Origin: Adineta vaga
Taxonomy: Eukaryota > Rotifera
NCBI GenBank assembly: GCA_021613535.1
Contig: CP075492.1
Span: forward strand, 15,004,001-15,068,000
Reading direction: 5' to 3'
Length of the DNA: 64,000 bases
Position numbers and translations under genes: made by a program
The notes under the pieces: generated by a model
Databases searched by the model: none
Seen by the model: only the letters and a program-made list of their open reading frames with translations
What the model was told of the DNA's origin: nothing
Shown here: one piece after another, positions 50,552 to 62,573 of the stretch
How positions within the stretch are numbered: position 1 is the stretch's first letter
How the letters are laid out: each line of letters begins with the position of its first letter

Positions 50552-50975
50552 TCAAATGAAACCTAGTGTAAAATATGACACATACTCATATTTGATAAAT
50601 TATTCATTGTTGGTATGTTGTGTTGTCATTGAGAGATATCAGTCATATTTGTTTATATGGCGTAAATTTTTTCTTCAGTTCGTTTGTTTACCTGTTTATT
50701 CTTTTACGTATGATAGACATCATATTGTCTAAATCAGAACCAATAGTTGATGATCAATGAATAAAAGAAAGAAAAATGATTTTTTGACAAACAAAAGTTG
50801 CAAATGAACTAATAATAATATGAGAATACTTCCATCACGATATGTTATAGTAGAGGATTTTAAATATTTATATTAAAATCATGACTAACGAATATAGTTC
50901 ATCATTCTTTCGGTGTCTATATCTGTCCAACAGTGATGATTCAAAAAGCCAGAAGAAACATGAAAATAATATTGT

Positions 50976-51425
50976 TTATTAATTTTTATATGGATATTAC
51001 GATTACTGACATTAATTTTAATATTAGGAATATTTTGTATTATTGTATTAGTTGAATCCCATGCCGATAATCGACCAGGATTGATTATTATTGAAATAGG
51101 TATGTTTATGATACGACTTGTGTGTGGATGGCTTCCTCAATCGCCTTATTCACCTGAATATCGTTCAAGTAATGATGATTTTCCTGATTCTGTCATCAGT
51201 TGATTTCGTGATCCACAACGATAAGTCAACCACATCAACATGTTAGTTTCTTTTTCTTCTTTAGTGGACATATAGCGCTTGTAAGTCTCTTTCGAATTTA
51301 TTTCAAACGAACAGGTCAATGTCAATCATCATATGCATGTAATATATTCAATCTATTACAAATAATAAGACTACTTGGCACACGAGGACATTATACAATC
51401 GATCTGATTATGGTAATGCATTTAT
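50976..51425 (+). pseudogene. sphingomyelin-synthase-like (PAP2_C) remnant
   Basis: An upstream piece encodes a TM helix (LRLLTLILILGIFCIIVLVE) and IIEIGMFMIRLVCGWLPQSPYS, ending at a stop at 51201. A second piece encodes FFSGHIALVSLF near 51257 and, in the same frame, RGHYTIDLIM near 51386. FSGH and HYTID are the catalytic motifs of the sphingomyelin-synthase/PAP2_C family. The N-terminal helices expected before them are missing, and no phase-consistent splice joins the two pieces, so I call it a decayed gene. Confidence 0.55.
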
Positions 51426-51949
51426 TGGAAATTATATGTATATAGTTTTGTTGATGATGTCGATCAATATTTAACATCATTTATGTTTGTAAAACATTTT
51501 TGAATGTTGAGTAATTTTTTCTGATAGGTATCTCAGTCATGTCATTTTATTGCTATCACAAGTGGATTTCTTAATCATTACTTTTATTAAGACAGTAAAA
51601 GAGAAATTTTAAGGCGAACATATTATTACATGATTTTATGAAAAATAAAAAAAATCGATTTATTTTTTTTACTTGAGTTACTTCCATTCCTCGCATTACA
51701 AACATGATCAAGTTAAAAGAAAAGTAAAAAAGTACATTTTCTTCATACAAGTATAAAGGCATGATTTTACCCTTCAAATCATAGTTGACTCAATAAAATA
51801 TGATTCACATGAAAATTTTTCATTCTAATCAAATGCGTTGTTATGAAATGCACACAACTATTTACATAGCTGCAGCTGACTAATTCTCTTACATAGAATT
51901 ATAATACGATGTTGAATTATCTTTTTTTTCCATATAGAATTTTTTTCCA

Positions 51950-51958
51950 TATATAAAG
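51950..51958 (+). promoter_or_regulatory. TATA-like box upstream of rhomboid gene
   Basis: TATATAAAG lies 56 bases before the ATG of the rhomboid gene. Confidence 0.4.
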
Positions 51959-52013
51959 AGAGCATGCTCAGTACTTCATATTTATATTTCGAGTAAATTC
52001 ATTGTTTGAAGGT

Positions 52014-52989
52014 ATGGCGTCGTTAAAAAAGATATTCATTGATGAAGAACCTCGTAAATCTGGTACTCATATTCCATTTTTTATTATTTGTGTTAGCATT
52101 GTTCAGATTGCATTAGTTATCTATACTATTGTGTATAATAATGGTTTATCTCCAATGTCAGAAAATCCTATGGCTGGACCTTCTAGTACGACACTTATTC
52201 GTAATGGTGCAAAATATGTTCCATGTATGAAAGCAACAGCGGAAGAATCTCTACGTTATACAGTAGTATGTCCATCAGCACTCTCAGCTACGAGCAAAAC
52301 TTGTACGTACGAAGAATATCTTCTGTATGTGTGTAATGTTGACAATCTAAAAGGTTATCCGTATCAATTGTATCGATTTTTTATACCAATATTTTTACAT
52401 GGTGGAATAATTCATCTTATTATAAACTTATTAAATCAATTGGTAGTTGGAATACCATTAGAACGAAAGTTTAGTTCTATTCGTATTGCTATAATATATA
52501 TCGTGTCAGGTATTGGAAGTATCTTACTAAGTGCAGTTGGTCTTCCTCGTAATCGTAAGTATATAATTTGAGAAAAGTATTTTACTATAGTCAAATATTT
52601 TCTATTCTGTTTTAGCTAGCGTTGGAGCATCGGGTGCTTTGTATGGAATTTTTGCTGTTTATCTTATGGATATGATTCGAAATTGGAAAAATCTATCGCA
52701 TCCATGGCTTCGAATAGGTCTTGAAGGTGGCTTTGCTGCTGCCTCATTAATAATAGGTATCTTTGTTCCAATAGTTGACTATATGGCACATATAGGAGGT
52801 TTCATCGTGGGAATTCTTAGTGGTTTAATTATATGTCCTAATTTATATTGGGATATTTGCAAATTCGACAATCCTGTCAAAACCAAATTAATTATTATGG
52901 CGATTTCATCGTTATTTTTGTTAGCATTTTTTCTCGGAGGATTTATCGGATTTTTTCGCTCAACTCCAACTGTTTTTTTATCGAGTTGA
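52014..52989 (+). CDS. rhomboid family intramembrane serine protease
   Basis: Two exons (52014-52554, 52616-52989) give 304 residues. The N-terminal cytoplasmic stretch is followed by TM1. A Cys-containing extracellular loop comes next, then FLHGGIIHLIINLLNQ (the HxxxN-type motif in TM2). The catalytic serine is in SVGASGALYGI and the catalytic His in MAHIGGFIVG. Several more TM helices end in FFLGGFIGFF. All hallmark residues of an active secretase-type rhomboid are present; such enzymes cut TM substrates within the membrane and release growth-factor-like ectodomains. A TATA-like box lies at the usual distance. The true start is ATG at 52014, since the upstream frame lacks ATG. Confidence 0.9.
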
Positions 52990-53506
52990 AAGTGTGTTCT
53001 TTCTCAAATTTTTCATATGTAGTTAGGTCGTTTCAAAATAAACAAGAGATCATTCAAATTTTAAATGAATGTGCCTATTGATGTTCATAACATCTAAATT
53101 TGATCTTTTCGATACATTTGCTATGCACATTAGGATTCATAGCAATTATAGTATTCAATCTAGTGAATAATCCATCGAGATGGCCAGAAATTCGATAAAT
53201 TATGGCATGCCACTGATACCTCATCCTGTGCACTCATACAAAAATTTATACATTCTAAACTATCTTCTGAGTTGCTCTCGAGTAAGAACAGAACAGAACA
53301 GAACTTGTTACAACAACAATTGATTTTTCAATTGTCTACAAACAATTGGACTGAATAATCAATGCTTATATTTTTCGTGCCTCTGTCTCGATGTTGTCGT
53401 TTTCTCTTCACTCATTGGACGCTCTGAAACAAAATCCATCTATGTTTTCAATATAAAAGTAAATGTATATTAACGCCTTGCACTTTTTTTTCACTATTCA
53501 CACAAT
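52990..53506. other. intergenic, nothing supported
   Basis: AT-rich with a short (GAACA)n tract at about 53285-53303. Confidence 0.45.
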
Positions 53507-54462
53507 ATGACGACATCAACAAATGTGCCTCGATTTATTCTTGTTACTAGCGCTGCTATTACAATTCGTAGTTATTTTAACAAAAATATTAATAAACAAA
53601 AATATAAACTTTGACTAATGGTATGAAAGACATATTCTTATATATTTCCACTTGAATTTGATTTGTTTAGATTCATCCAACGAATCCATCAGACGCAGTC
53701 GAAGCAATAAAACCACATGGTGAAATTATCGGAGCTGAATTGGACAAAAATCGAAACTTTACTGAAAGCATGTGAAGGTGTTGATACAATATATTTTTAG
53801 CAGCAAAAAACTCAGGTGTAAAGAGAGTCATTTTTGCTAGTTCCATATTCGTGCTGTATCAGTCTATTCTAAAGATAAACAAGTTAGATCAACATATCCA
53901 ATTAATCCAGGAGATCTTTATGGTTTTCACTTTTGTGAGAATTGAATTATATATCTTTTTATTTGTTCTATCATAGGTGTAAGTAAATGTTTTGGTGAAG
54001 CACTTTTGGCCGTTACATGGGTGAACAAGAAGGATTATCAACTTTTGTAATACGTATCGGTTCTTATTTACCTTATTCAATTTTGAAGGATGCATCAAGC
54101 AGTGTTGCGTGTATAGATAGTTAATTATCAGAACCTGATGCTCTTCATTTATTCGAAAGATGTATTCACGCACCATCTACTCTCAAATTTGCACTCGTAC
54201 ATGCTCTTTCATGTAACACGTTTACCCGCATGGATGTCAATTCAACATGTGAATTACTTGGTTATAATCGTCAAGATAATTTTTTTGATGTTCACGAAAG
54301 TTTTAAACCATTAAATATATCAAATCGATTGCTTATACATAGTGTTCAGTAAATTTCGTTTTTATTTCAATAATTGATTTCTATTTTACTTTGCCTGTTA
54401 GGGATCCGTATCAGAAATCTACTCTTCGAGATAAATCACCAGAACAAAGAAAAGAGAATTAG
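53507..54462 (+). pseudogene. NAD-dependent epimerase/uronate-dehydrogenase-like pseudogene
   Basis: An N-terminus FILVTSAAITI resembles the Rossmann start of extended SDRs but with the glycines replaced. After an intron-like gap come IKPHGEIIGAELDK, then several shifts and stops. Downstream, GVSKCFGEAL (the YxxxK-region context) and a long segment (STFVIRIGSYLP, then after an in-frame TAA, ALHLFERCIHAP, MDVNSTCELLGYNRQDNFF) match the C-terminal part of uronate dehydrogenase/UDP-sugar epimerase-like proteins. At least one nonsense codon (about 54121), a shift near 54010 and damage at the cofactor site indicate a dead gene. The family is widespread in bacteria and fungi, so it could be a lost foreign gene. 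Confidence 0.6.
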
Positions 54463-54603
54463 ATTTCGACTTGTTGAATGATACGCACAGTATTAAAACG
54501 ATTTTATTCGAAATCAGTATTCTTATATTAGTTGATGTTTTCGTTTCGGTGCGATAAACACAATGAAAAAAAAGAAGAAATGATTCTTTTATTATTATGA
54601 AGT

Positions 54604-55841
54604 CTAAATATTAGTAAACAATGCAGCTAAGGAATTGGCCATCATTCCTTCAGAGAATTCTTTGTAAGCGGAGCGCAGTTCGATTTCTCTTGAGTGTGCT
54701 GATATGATTTTCGTTTCGCCAATAGTAAACAGAATGCCTGGTATAATCAGTACTTCTTCTTCATGCGGTATTGAAGAGATAGTATGTACGTCGATTGCCA
54801 ATAATGCACGTAGGACTCGATGTTATAAGTAAACATAACATCAACCGTATCTTCTGGTCGAGAACCAGAATCGATAAAACTTTGTGCAACAGATCTTAGT
54901 TTAGACGTTGAAGTGATGGCTTTATTGCAAACGAACATTCTATCTTTGCTGTAATATTCTAATTCTTTTTGTGTCAGTCGCATGCCACGATATGTTGGAC
55001 CTTGATAACGAAGAGTAGAATTGGGTGTCATAATCAATCGATATATTGCCTGTAAAAACAGTTTAGTCCAATCAGTCTCGTTGGTATTTTGTAAGGTGAT
55101 TTGTCCACTTGCTTGAAATCCTTGTAGATTTGAAATACATTGATTGAGCTGTCCAAATGCGTTTGCAAACATTGCATTCATTTATTCCATGGGATCCATA
55201 TCCGTCGGATTCCCTAAACTTTGCCGTGCTAAGTTTCGATTCAATATTTTGTAGAACTTGCTTTCAACTGTGTAAGCTTGTACAAGATAAGTGGCATCAC
55301 CCGTCGATTTTGCCTTATTAAGGAGTTTCCGAACTTTTGGTGCAATATGTGCTAAGTCATCTGACTTTTCCATAGCATCTACTACCATAGCAGGTGTCAC
55401 TTGAGTAGAAGGCGCTACTAAACTTTGATGATTTATACAGAACTGACTAGCATTCATACCAGTGAGTATCCAATCTAATTCTTCGTGATCTAATGGATCC
55501 TGATAAAAACGTGGATTTATCTGATTGTATGTTTTTATATCCAATTCATTTGAGTTAGCTCGTTGTCGAAAGTCATTCTGATTGTCTGAAACCCTATTTG
55601 ATCTACTATCGGTCAAATTTGAATCAGTATTCTGAAGATTCTTAGAGCATAATGTTTGATCTCTTAACAAGTCATCTTGTGCAGAATCGGTCTGCGTAGA
55701 GATGTCATTCGAATATTTATTTGCGTTGTCGATCGGTCGTGAAATTGGAAGAGACGCGTCAGAAACAGTGTTTGTTCCTACGTCTATTTTTTTAATTGAT
55801 GGAATTGTTGAAGTAGGTGTTACACTTGCTGAACAGCCCAT
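54604..55841 (-). pseudogene. mono-ADP-ribosyltransferase pseudogene
   Basis: Reads leftward from ATG 55841. The N-terminus MGCSAS could be lipid-modified. After a disordered Ser/Asn/Asp-rich region (~100 residues) comes a helical domain, then an in-frame TAA at 55182-55184. The same frame continues with an ART fold: TYRGMRLTQ, ITSTSK (the R and S-T-S motifs) and VDVMFTYNIES. A one-base shift near 54830 breaks the frame. The next frame gives LLAIDVHTISSI and PHEEEVLIIPG, the ExE motif, ending at 54604. All R-S-E residues remain readable, so decay is recent or the breaks are sequence errors. It belongs to the same catalytic class as the ART in the 4298-7163 fusion but has no NMNAT part. Confidence 0.7.
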
Positions 55842-56446
55842 TGTTCGATTTCTTCAATAGTTGATACAATATACGAAGACTTACTAGAAATAAAACAATA
55901 TTTACTGAATGAAAAATAAATCGTGCAAAAGAAATTCAGTCAACAGTCTCGTCATCTTTTACTATTAAAATTTTACGTGATGTGAAGTCTTTTTATTATT
56001 TTTCCTTTCTCTATTATTTCTTTTTCAACAAACATCGTTGTTTGATGTAGTAAATTAAAAGCATACTTTTTTTTCGTTTTTTTATTGACACTCTATTCAC
56101 AGAATAGAAGAAGATTAACAAGTGTGGGTGAAATAAACAAAGCTGCTCACATCAATACTTGCAATATCCTCAATATTCATGAGAGATATGTGGGTCGTTT
56201 TGTCATTCCACCTATGCACGCTCTCCAGTATTCGTGCTCATATAATACTATTGAAGTTTATATAAGCATATTCCTCTTCAGGAGTCTTTGCTACTTGAAA
56301 TATAAAGTACATAAAAACTAGAAAAAACGAATATTTTAATATCAGTGATTCATTTCGTATATGTATATAGGGCTGTTTATTTACGATATATAAGATCAAT
56401 AGAAATCTATTCTGCATTTCATAAGCTTCATTGAATCGATCAAATT
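55842..56446. other. intergenic, nothing supported
   Basis: AT-rich divergent promoter region. A plus-strand frame at 56085-56321 lacks recognisable features and I do not call it a gene. Confidence 0.4.
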
Positions 56447-58086
56447 ATGAAAAAAACGGTAGAAACGATCACTGATCCCTCAAACAATCATCAAGCAACT
56501 AAATCAGTTTCTAAACGACAACGAAGTCGTTCAATAATTCGAGAATTTAGTTTAAATACATCAACACATGGTATTCCTGGTATTGCTCGTAGTGAAAGTT
56601 ATCATAATCGAATATTTTGGTCGGTATCATTGTTATTATTCATTGGTATTATGCTCTATTTTATTATTAAATCCATTCTTGCCTATTTTCAATATCCAAC
56701 TCAAACATCAATTGATATTGTAGTTGAATGGCCACAAGCATTTCCCGCCGTGACACTTTGTAATTACTCTCCCTACTTTTATTCTCGTTTTATTGGACCA
56801 TTTTTAAACTATACAAATACAATGAATCTTACGAATACAACTGATACGACCAAATTTACACTTCAACAAGCATCCTATGTACGTGAATTTGCAAGATATA
56901 ATCTCCAACAAGAAATATCTTTGACAAATTTCTCTTATCCGCTCGAAGTTATGTTAATGAGTTGTTCCTACAATGATATACCATGTTCAGCAATAAATTT
57001 TACTTCATTTGTATCACTTCGGTTTGGAACTTGTTATACATTTAATTTGAAGACAAAAAATATGACAAATGGTGGTATAAAGTATAGTTCCGATAACGGA
57101 GGAGAAGGTAAACTAGCAGCTACTTTCTATATACATCACCATCAATATATTCCTTATATAACACAAGGTAAGCATATGTGTTTCATTGAAAGTATACATA
57201 GGAAAATAATTATTTAGCTGTCGGTATGATGGTAACAATTCATGATAATAATCAACTTCCTATTGTCGCATCATCAGGCATGCAATTATCTGCTGGAAAA
57301 CATCATAAAATAAGTTATACAAAACGAACGAATTTATTTTTACCATCACCCTATACAACATGTACGAATGATATTAGTCCAGCTATGCAATCTTTATTCA
57401 ATCGGTATCCAAATATTGATTATGCCTATTCACAAACTCTTTGTTATTCATCCTGTATCCAAACATACATGTAAGCTTTTCGATAAAGTAATTTTCTTTG
57501 AAGACCAATAATACAATTATTCTATAGTTATCCAAAATGTGGTTGTGTCAATCCAGCTTTTTGGGGTTCACGTTTTATTAAAGTTCCAGGTATGTCGAAT
57601 GTTATCGCTGCACCACTCTGTAATTGGACAGATCCTTGTCCTTCTCAAGTAACTACACAATTCTATACATCAGGCGAATTTCGAGATGCACAATGTCCAA
57701 ATTGTGGCCAAGAATGTACAAGTAATACTTTTACTATTAAATCTTCAACATTGAACGCACCTGTCGAATCTCAAATGGATACTATTCGAAAATTTGTTCA
57801 ATCTTTATCTGTTCCATTGGCAAATAATTGGTCAACAAATTGGCAAAATGAAATACGAGAAAATTATGTTTCATTAGAAGTTACTTGTGAAACAACTCGA
57901 ACTGAAATCTATACTCAACAAGCAGCATTAAGTGCAGTTGATGTCATATCAAATGTTGGTGGACAAACAGGTCTTTGGATCGGAATTAGTTTTCTTTCTC
58001 TATTTGAAATGATAGAAATGATATACAGACTCTTTCGTTCACGATGTCATGCATTAAAAAATACGATGAATCAGACACGAGAATGA
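56447..58086 (+). CDS. DEG/ENaC-family sodium channel subunit
   Basis: Three exons (56447-57167, 57218-57470, 57528-58086) give 510 residues. The cytoplasmic N-terminus precedes TM1 (FWSVSLLLFIGIMLYFIIK). Next is FPAVTLCNYSPY, the conserved post-TM1 motif. The Cys-rich extracellular region includes CYSSCIQTY, YPKCGC and CPNCGQEC. The pre-TM2/TM2 motif GGQTGLWIGISFLSLFEM carries the G-x-S selectivity filter and matches the ASIC/ENaC signature. Such trimers conduct Na+ and respond to peptides, protons or touch. No break was seen and all junctions are in phase. Confidence 0.9.
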
Positions 58087-59172
58087 AAAAAACAGAAGAA
58101 AATCAATGTAAAACATTAAATGAATAGTTTCGTCTCTAAAAAATTCTACTAAAATTATGATAAAATACGACGGCAATTTTGACAGAGTACCTTGACAAAC
58201 CTTTTCATTTTAATTAGTGCTTACTTTATTCCACAACTGTGTTAATTCAGAACTGTCAGAATATTTGGTAAGTTCTGTTGAAGGTATAGAGTGTATAAGT
58301 GAATAATTATAAATATACTTATATGTACATCGAATCATCTGCATCTACATTCTTACTCTCGTCCATACCCACCCGCATCCACACACTCTAAGTGTGATAG
58401 TAGGGCTATTAAGGCAGGATATGAATCTGGGTATCTTTTATTTACTTGTTCTATCATACAGATAAGAAAGAGAAATTAGATAATGTATCTGTATCGACGG
58501 TTTATTTTGATTTTTTTTCTTATATCACAGGAAAATGGTTTTTATTAATAAAAGAAGAAGGACAATAGGAGACGATTATTATTTAATTACATTGGAAAAG
58601 ACGAATGTGATCTGGTGGATGAATGTGAATGTATATAACGTCTTCCACTCTCACGTTCAACTTCACTTATAGGAATAACTGCATCCTACGAATACAAGTT
58701 CTTTCATCAAAACTGTAAGATTCTTTCTTGAATATAATTGTTAAAACATACCTGGTTTCTTTCAATTATAATCTTTCGTTGGCTGTAGAAACTAATAATT
58801 TCAAGAATCTGAATTATATTTATAGATGTCTGCCATTATTAAAATTTTTAAAAATATATTCTGAATAAAGAAACCATGAAAAGAGAAGGTTGTTTAGATA
58901 TGTTGTTGCAAAATAATCGAAAATTTCTATCAAGCTCAGCGAACAAATCAAAATTTATTCGTAGCCTTGTAAACAAGAAAATATTCTGGATTATGTAAAT
59001 TTGTACAAGTTGCCTAAAAACTTATATTAATACAGACGTGTGATTGACAAAGCCATTCTTCTCTTTATTCTTTTCGTTTGTAGAGATCAGTTCCTTGCGA
59101 CTCCTATAGTCTTACTGTTAAACTTCGGTGAAAAAGAATATATATAGATACACACTACTTTTATATACACTG
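58087..59172. other. intergenic with C-rich motif
   Basis: CTCGTCCATACCCACCCGCATCCACACACTC lies at about 58358-58390, another member of the dispersed GT/AC family. The rest is AT-rich with no coding support. TATATATAG near 59143 is a possible core promoter for the next gene. Confidence 0.4.
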
Positions 59173-61393
59173 ATGATATCCAGTCAAAGTAATATTCAAG
59201 AATCCAAATTCATTCACACAGTAAACAAGAAAGAATACTATAGTGATGAAGAGGAATATTACGACCGAAAAGGTGTAGGCTACTTTCAATGGCTACAGTG
59301 AGTTTTGCTACTTTTCTTTTTTTATCCTTGAAAATTTTCATGCACTTGCTATAGATGTTGTCCATGTTGTACTGCACCATGCCAAATAGGATTAATCATC
59401 GGCGCGTTGCTTGGCAGTATAGCCTTTGCAATAATAATAACATTATATTTATCGAAACCAGGTAAAACAGTATTTGTGCATGCAACATAAAAAACTATGA
59501 ACTAAAAGTTTTCCCAAATGAGAGAATGTTGGATCTTCTAGTATTTACACCGATTATCACAATTTTCAACAGAAAATGCTTTTTCTAAAAAAAGCCTTTC
59601 AATTTTAAGGATCATGTAGAGATTTGAGACTGTGAAGGTGAAAAATATCGATCCTTGTATCTCATACTTTCACATTGAATTCATTCGTCAAGATCTTTAT
59701 CCACATTTTCCTCTTAGCGTTTATAAAAAATAATAATTAAGCTCGAACTATGATTTGCATCAATCTAGGTTCAACTATATCCAACGCTCCGATGATCACT
59801 ATAATACCGTCGACAACCACATCCGCGACAACAGCTTCAACTTCAACAACTTCCACAACAACATCATCGTCAACTACAACATCATCTGCAACAACAACTT
59901 CCACGACAACATCATCGACAACCACTTTCACAACATCAACTACAACGATCTTCAATTCATGTCAGTTATCTCGCATACTCATAATAAAACAGTTGTTTCT
60001 AATCTACGATGTGATATAAGTTTCTAAATCATCTGCATATAGTTCTACGTTTATAGGACAATCGAGAAATGTAAATTCCTCTACTTCATATAGAGTTAGA
60101 TTTGAATGACAAATTTTGTAGAGCCCATAGGTTTAAAATATATAAAAGAGATGGATTCTTAGATAAAAAGTAAAGATCTCTAGACAAGGTTCAAGTAGCA
60201 ATTGTAGAGATTACAAAATATATATTCCTCAAGTTTTTTCAGACTTCACCTAATAGATTCTCAGAAAAGTCATAAAACTATCAATAACGTAGTAAGATGT
60301 CCTGATACGATTCTATGCGTAAAACTATTCCTTTGGTGTCAGAACGTCTTTGGGTTTTCTTAGATGAACACCTAAATTTCTTTTTGGTACACTTGCATGA
60401 TCGTTTCAATTTTAAATTATAGCCTATTATGTCCATCAAAATATTGGTCTTTAACTTTTCCTCGTAGGTTATTTGTGAATTAGATGTGTTTTACTTTAGG
60501 TACTCATCTTCGATGGAACCAAACAGGTAAAGTTGTCGCTGGTGGTTCGTTTGGGTCTTCACCTGCTCAATTGCGGAGACCGTCTTGTTTGTACATCGAT
60601 CAAAACAATACTCTATATATTTGTGATACTGGAAATAATCGTATTCAAAAATGGATAGCAAGTGATTCAAGTGGCTCGACAGTAGCTGGTAGTAGTGTTG
60701 GCACTGCAGGTACCAGTTCTATTTTACTGGAGTCACCAGTAGACGTTACTTTTGATAAGCTTGGATAATGTACGTGGTTGCACTGAAAATCATCGTGTCC
60801 AACGCTATTCTCCAAATTCTACTAATGGTATAACAGTTGCAGGAACTATAGGCATCAAATCAAGCGCTCTCACAGATCTCGATCATCCAAGTGCTGTTCT
60901 CGTTGATGATAATTTAAATATTTACATCCTTGATAAACATAATAATAGAATAGTACAATGGACCCCAAATGCCACAATAGGCATAGTCATGATCACTAGT
61001 AGTTTACTTAATGATGCAGAAGACTTTATATTTGTGCCCAGTACATTAAATCAAGTTTATATAAGCGATCCAAAGAATAATGTTATATATCAGTGGATAT
61101 TTAATGCTGCAAGTCCTACTTTACAATTATCTCAGGTAAATAGTAGCACAAGTAGTCTCCGTGAACCGAGAGGTATGACCGTTGATCAATATGGTAATTT
61201 GTATGTTACTGACTTAGATAATAATCGAGTGGTGATGTATTGCGACAATTCTACTGTTGGCATTGTCGTAGTTGGTGGTACTGGTAGTACACCGACGCTT
61301 TATTCACCAATAGACGTAGCACTTGATTTAGACTTGAATATGTACGTCGTCGTCGAGAACGATAATCAAGTAATCAAATTTTCGAGACAATAA
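59173..61393 (+). CDS. membrane-anchored NHL-repeat protein, disrupted in repeats
   Basis: Four exons join in phase: 59173-59297, 59355-59461, 59769-59960 and 60500-61393. The order is an acidic/Tyr-rich cytoplasmic region, CCPCC before one TM helix (LIIGALLGSIAFAIIITLYL), a Thr/Ser-rich mucin-like linker, then NHL beta-propeller repeats (LYICDTGNNRIQKW, IYILDKHNNRIVQW, VYISDPKNNVIYQW, LYVTDLDNNRVVMY). This is a typical bdelloid surface-protein layout. At 60763-60800 the frame shifts twice: FDKLG ends at TAA, a stretch MYVV lies in a second frame, and TENHRVQRY continues in a third. One blade is therefore broken and the gene may be a pseudogene. Its final intron (539 bp) is unusually long for this window. 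Confidence 0.7.
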
Positions 61394-61744
61394 ATCGAAT
61401 TGTTTTATTCGATATGAATGCAACTAAAGACATTCAAATGAACGAAACATACAATTTAATTTTTTCTTGCACCAATAAAATACCCATTCAATTCATTTTA
61501 ATTTCTATATTGTCTGCTCATTTTTCGATTTGAATTCAGATTAAAATCGAACAGGTCCTTATATGAAGAAGATTGATTAAATAAATGAAATTTATTGAAA
61601 GAATATTTATAATAGATAAAGATAGAAAAAAGATTTCAATCGAACGTCTTTTAATCTATATCTTTCATTTTGATCAAGATGTTTATTTAAATAAAAAAGT
61701 TCTTTTTTATAATATAATGTTTAGAAATAAAATATGAAAATCAA
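61394..61744. other. intergenic between convergent genes
   Basis: AT-rich 3'-UTR-like sequence; several AATAAA-type signals on both strands; no gene supported. Confidence 0.4.
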
Positions 61745-62347
61745 TCATCATGCTTTACTTTTCATATATTGTAAGAATGTTCCGTTGAGAATGAATCGAT
61801 AACTAATTAGCACTATAATAAAAATAGTACTACTAAGATTCATTAAGAAACCGAATGATCGATAATTTGGATAGCCAAGTGCAAAAGTAAATCGACCAAT
61901 AATAAAAAGAATGGTGTAGATAGGCAAAATAATCAATTCATTTGATTGAAGTACAGTACAGAGTGTTAATGAAAGGATTAGTTTTATAATTAATTGTTCA
62001 AGTGTATTTTGTAAAATACGTTGTCGTTGTTCAACTAAGACATGTCCTTTTGGATCCAATGGATTAATAGCAATGGTTGTTATACGTCGATTGATGACTG
62101 CAAATATAGCAAGTAAAAAAGGAAAACAATCGATAAATAATAGTTGAATAGTAAATATTAAACGTTTTTCTAATGCGAAAGTTTTTGTATTATTATCGAT
62201 TGTGATTGTCCATGGAAATTTATCAAATAAAGCCATTGTTAGGAGAATGGTAGTAATAACGATTGATATGATCATTAATGGAAGAACTCGCCGTTGATAT
62301 TTACGAAGTCCTACTTGTTTAGTTTTCTTTTCTGTTTCCGTTGTCAT
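61745..62347 (-). CDS. TMEM79/MAPEG-like membrane protein
   Basis: Intronless, 199 residues. Five or so hydrophobic helices lie in a MAPEG-like arrangement: MIISIVITTILLTMALFD, an inner helix, then VEQRQRILQNTLEQLIIKLIL, IYTILFIIGRFTFALGYP and a last helix. The motif with the Glu/Gln/Asn before LEQ and the FxxGY-type helix end fits the TMEM79 branch of MAPEG proteins. MAPEG enzymes are trimeric glutathione- or eicosanoid-related, while TMEM79 relatives act in membrane trafficking and secretion. Function here is inference. Confidence 0.6.
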
Positions 62348-62573
62348 TATTTATTTTATTCAACAATAACAAAAAAGCTGTTTATGTACTGGTTATGTTA
62401 TCTTATCTAATGTGTATGACTAAACATTCACAAATGTATGTATAGTTATACTATTAAACAATCCAATGAATTTAAAGAAAATATATAGATCATAATAGAG
62501 GCACATAGAATCGCATGATGACAACTAAGTTTAATGAAAAGAGAGGGCTTGATTTTTATTTAAGACATGCTAT

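Larger units (their letters stand above)
50552..52013. other. intergenic with sphingomyelin-synthase-like remnant
   Basis: Apart from the remnant at 50976-51420 and a TATA-like box near 51950, nothing coding is supported. Confidence 0.45.

Noticed and set aside
59737-59955. Minus-strand Val/Asp-rich frame
   Set aside because: It is the complement of the ACA-rich Thr/Ser linker of the NHL-repeat gene, a composition artefact.
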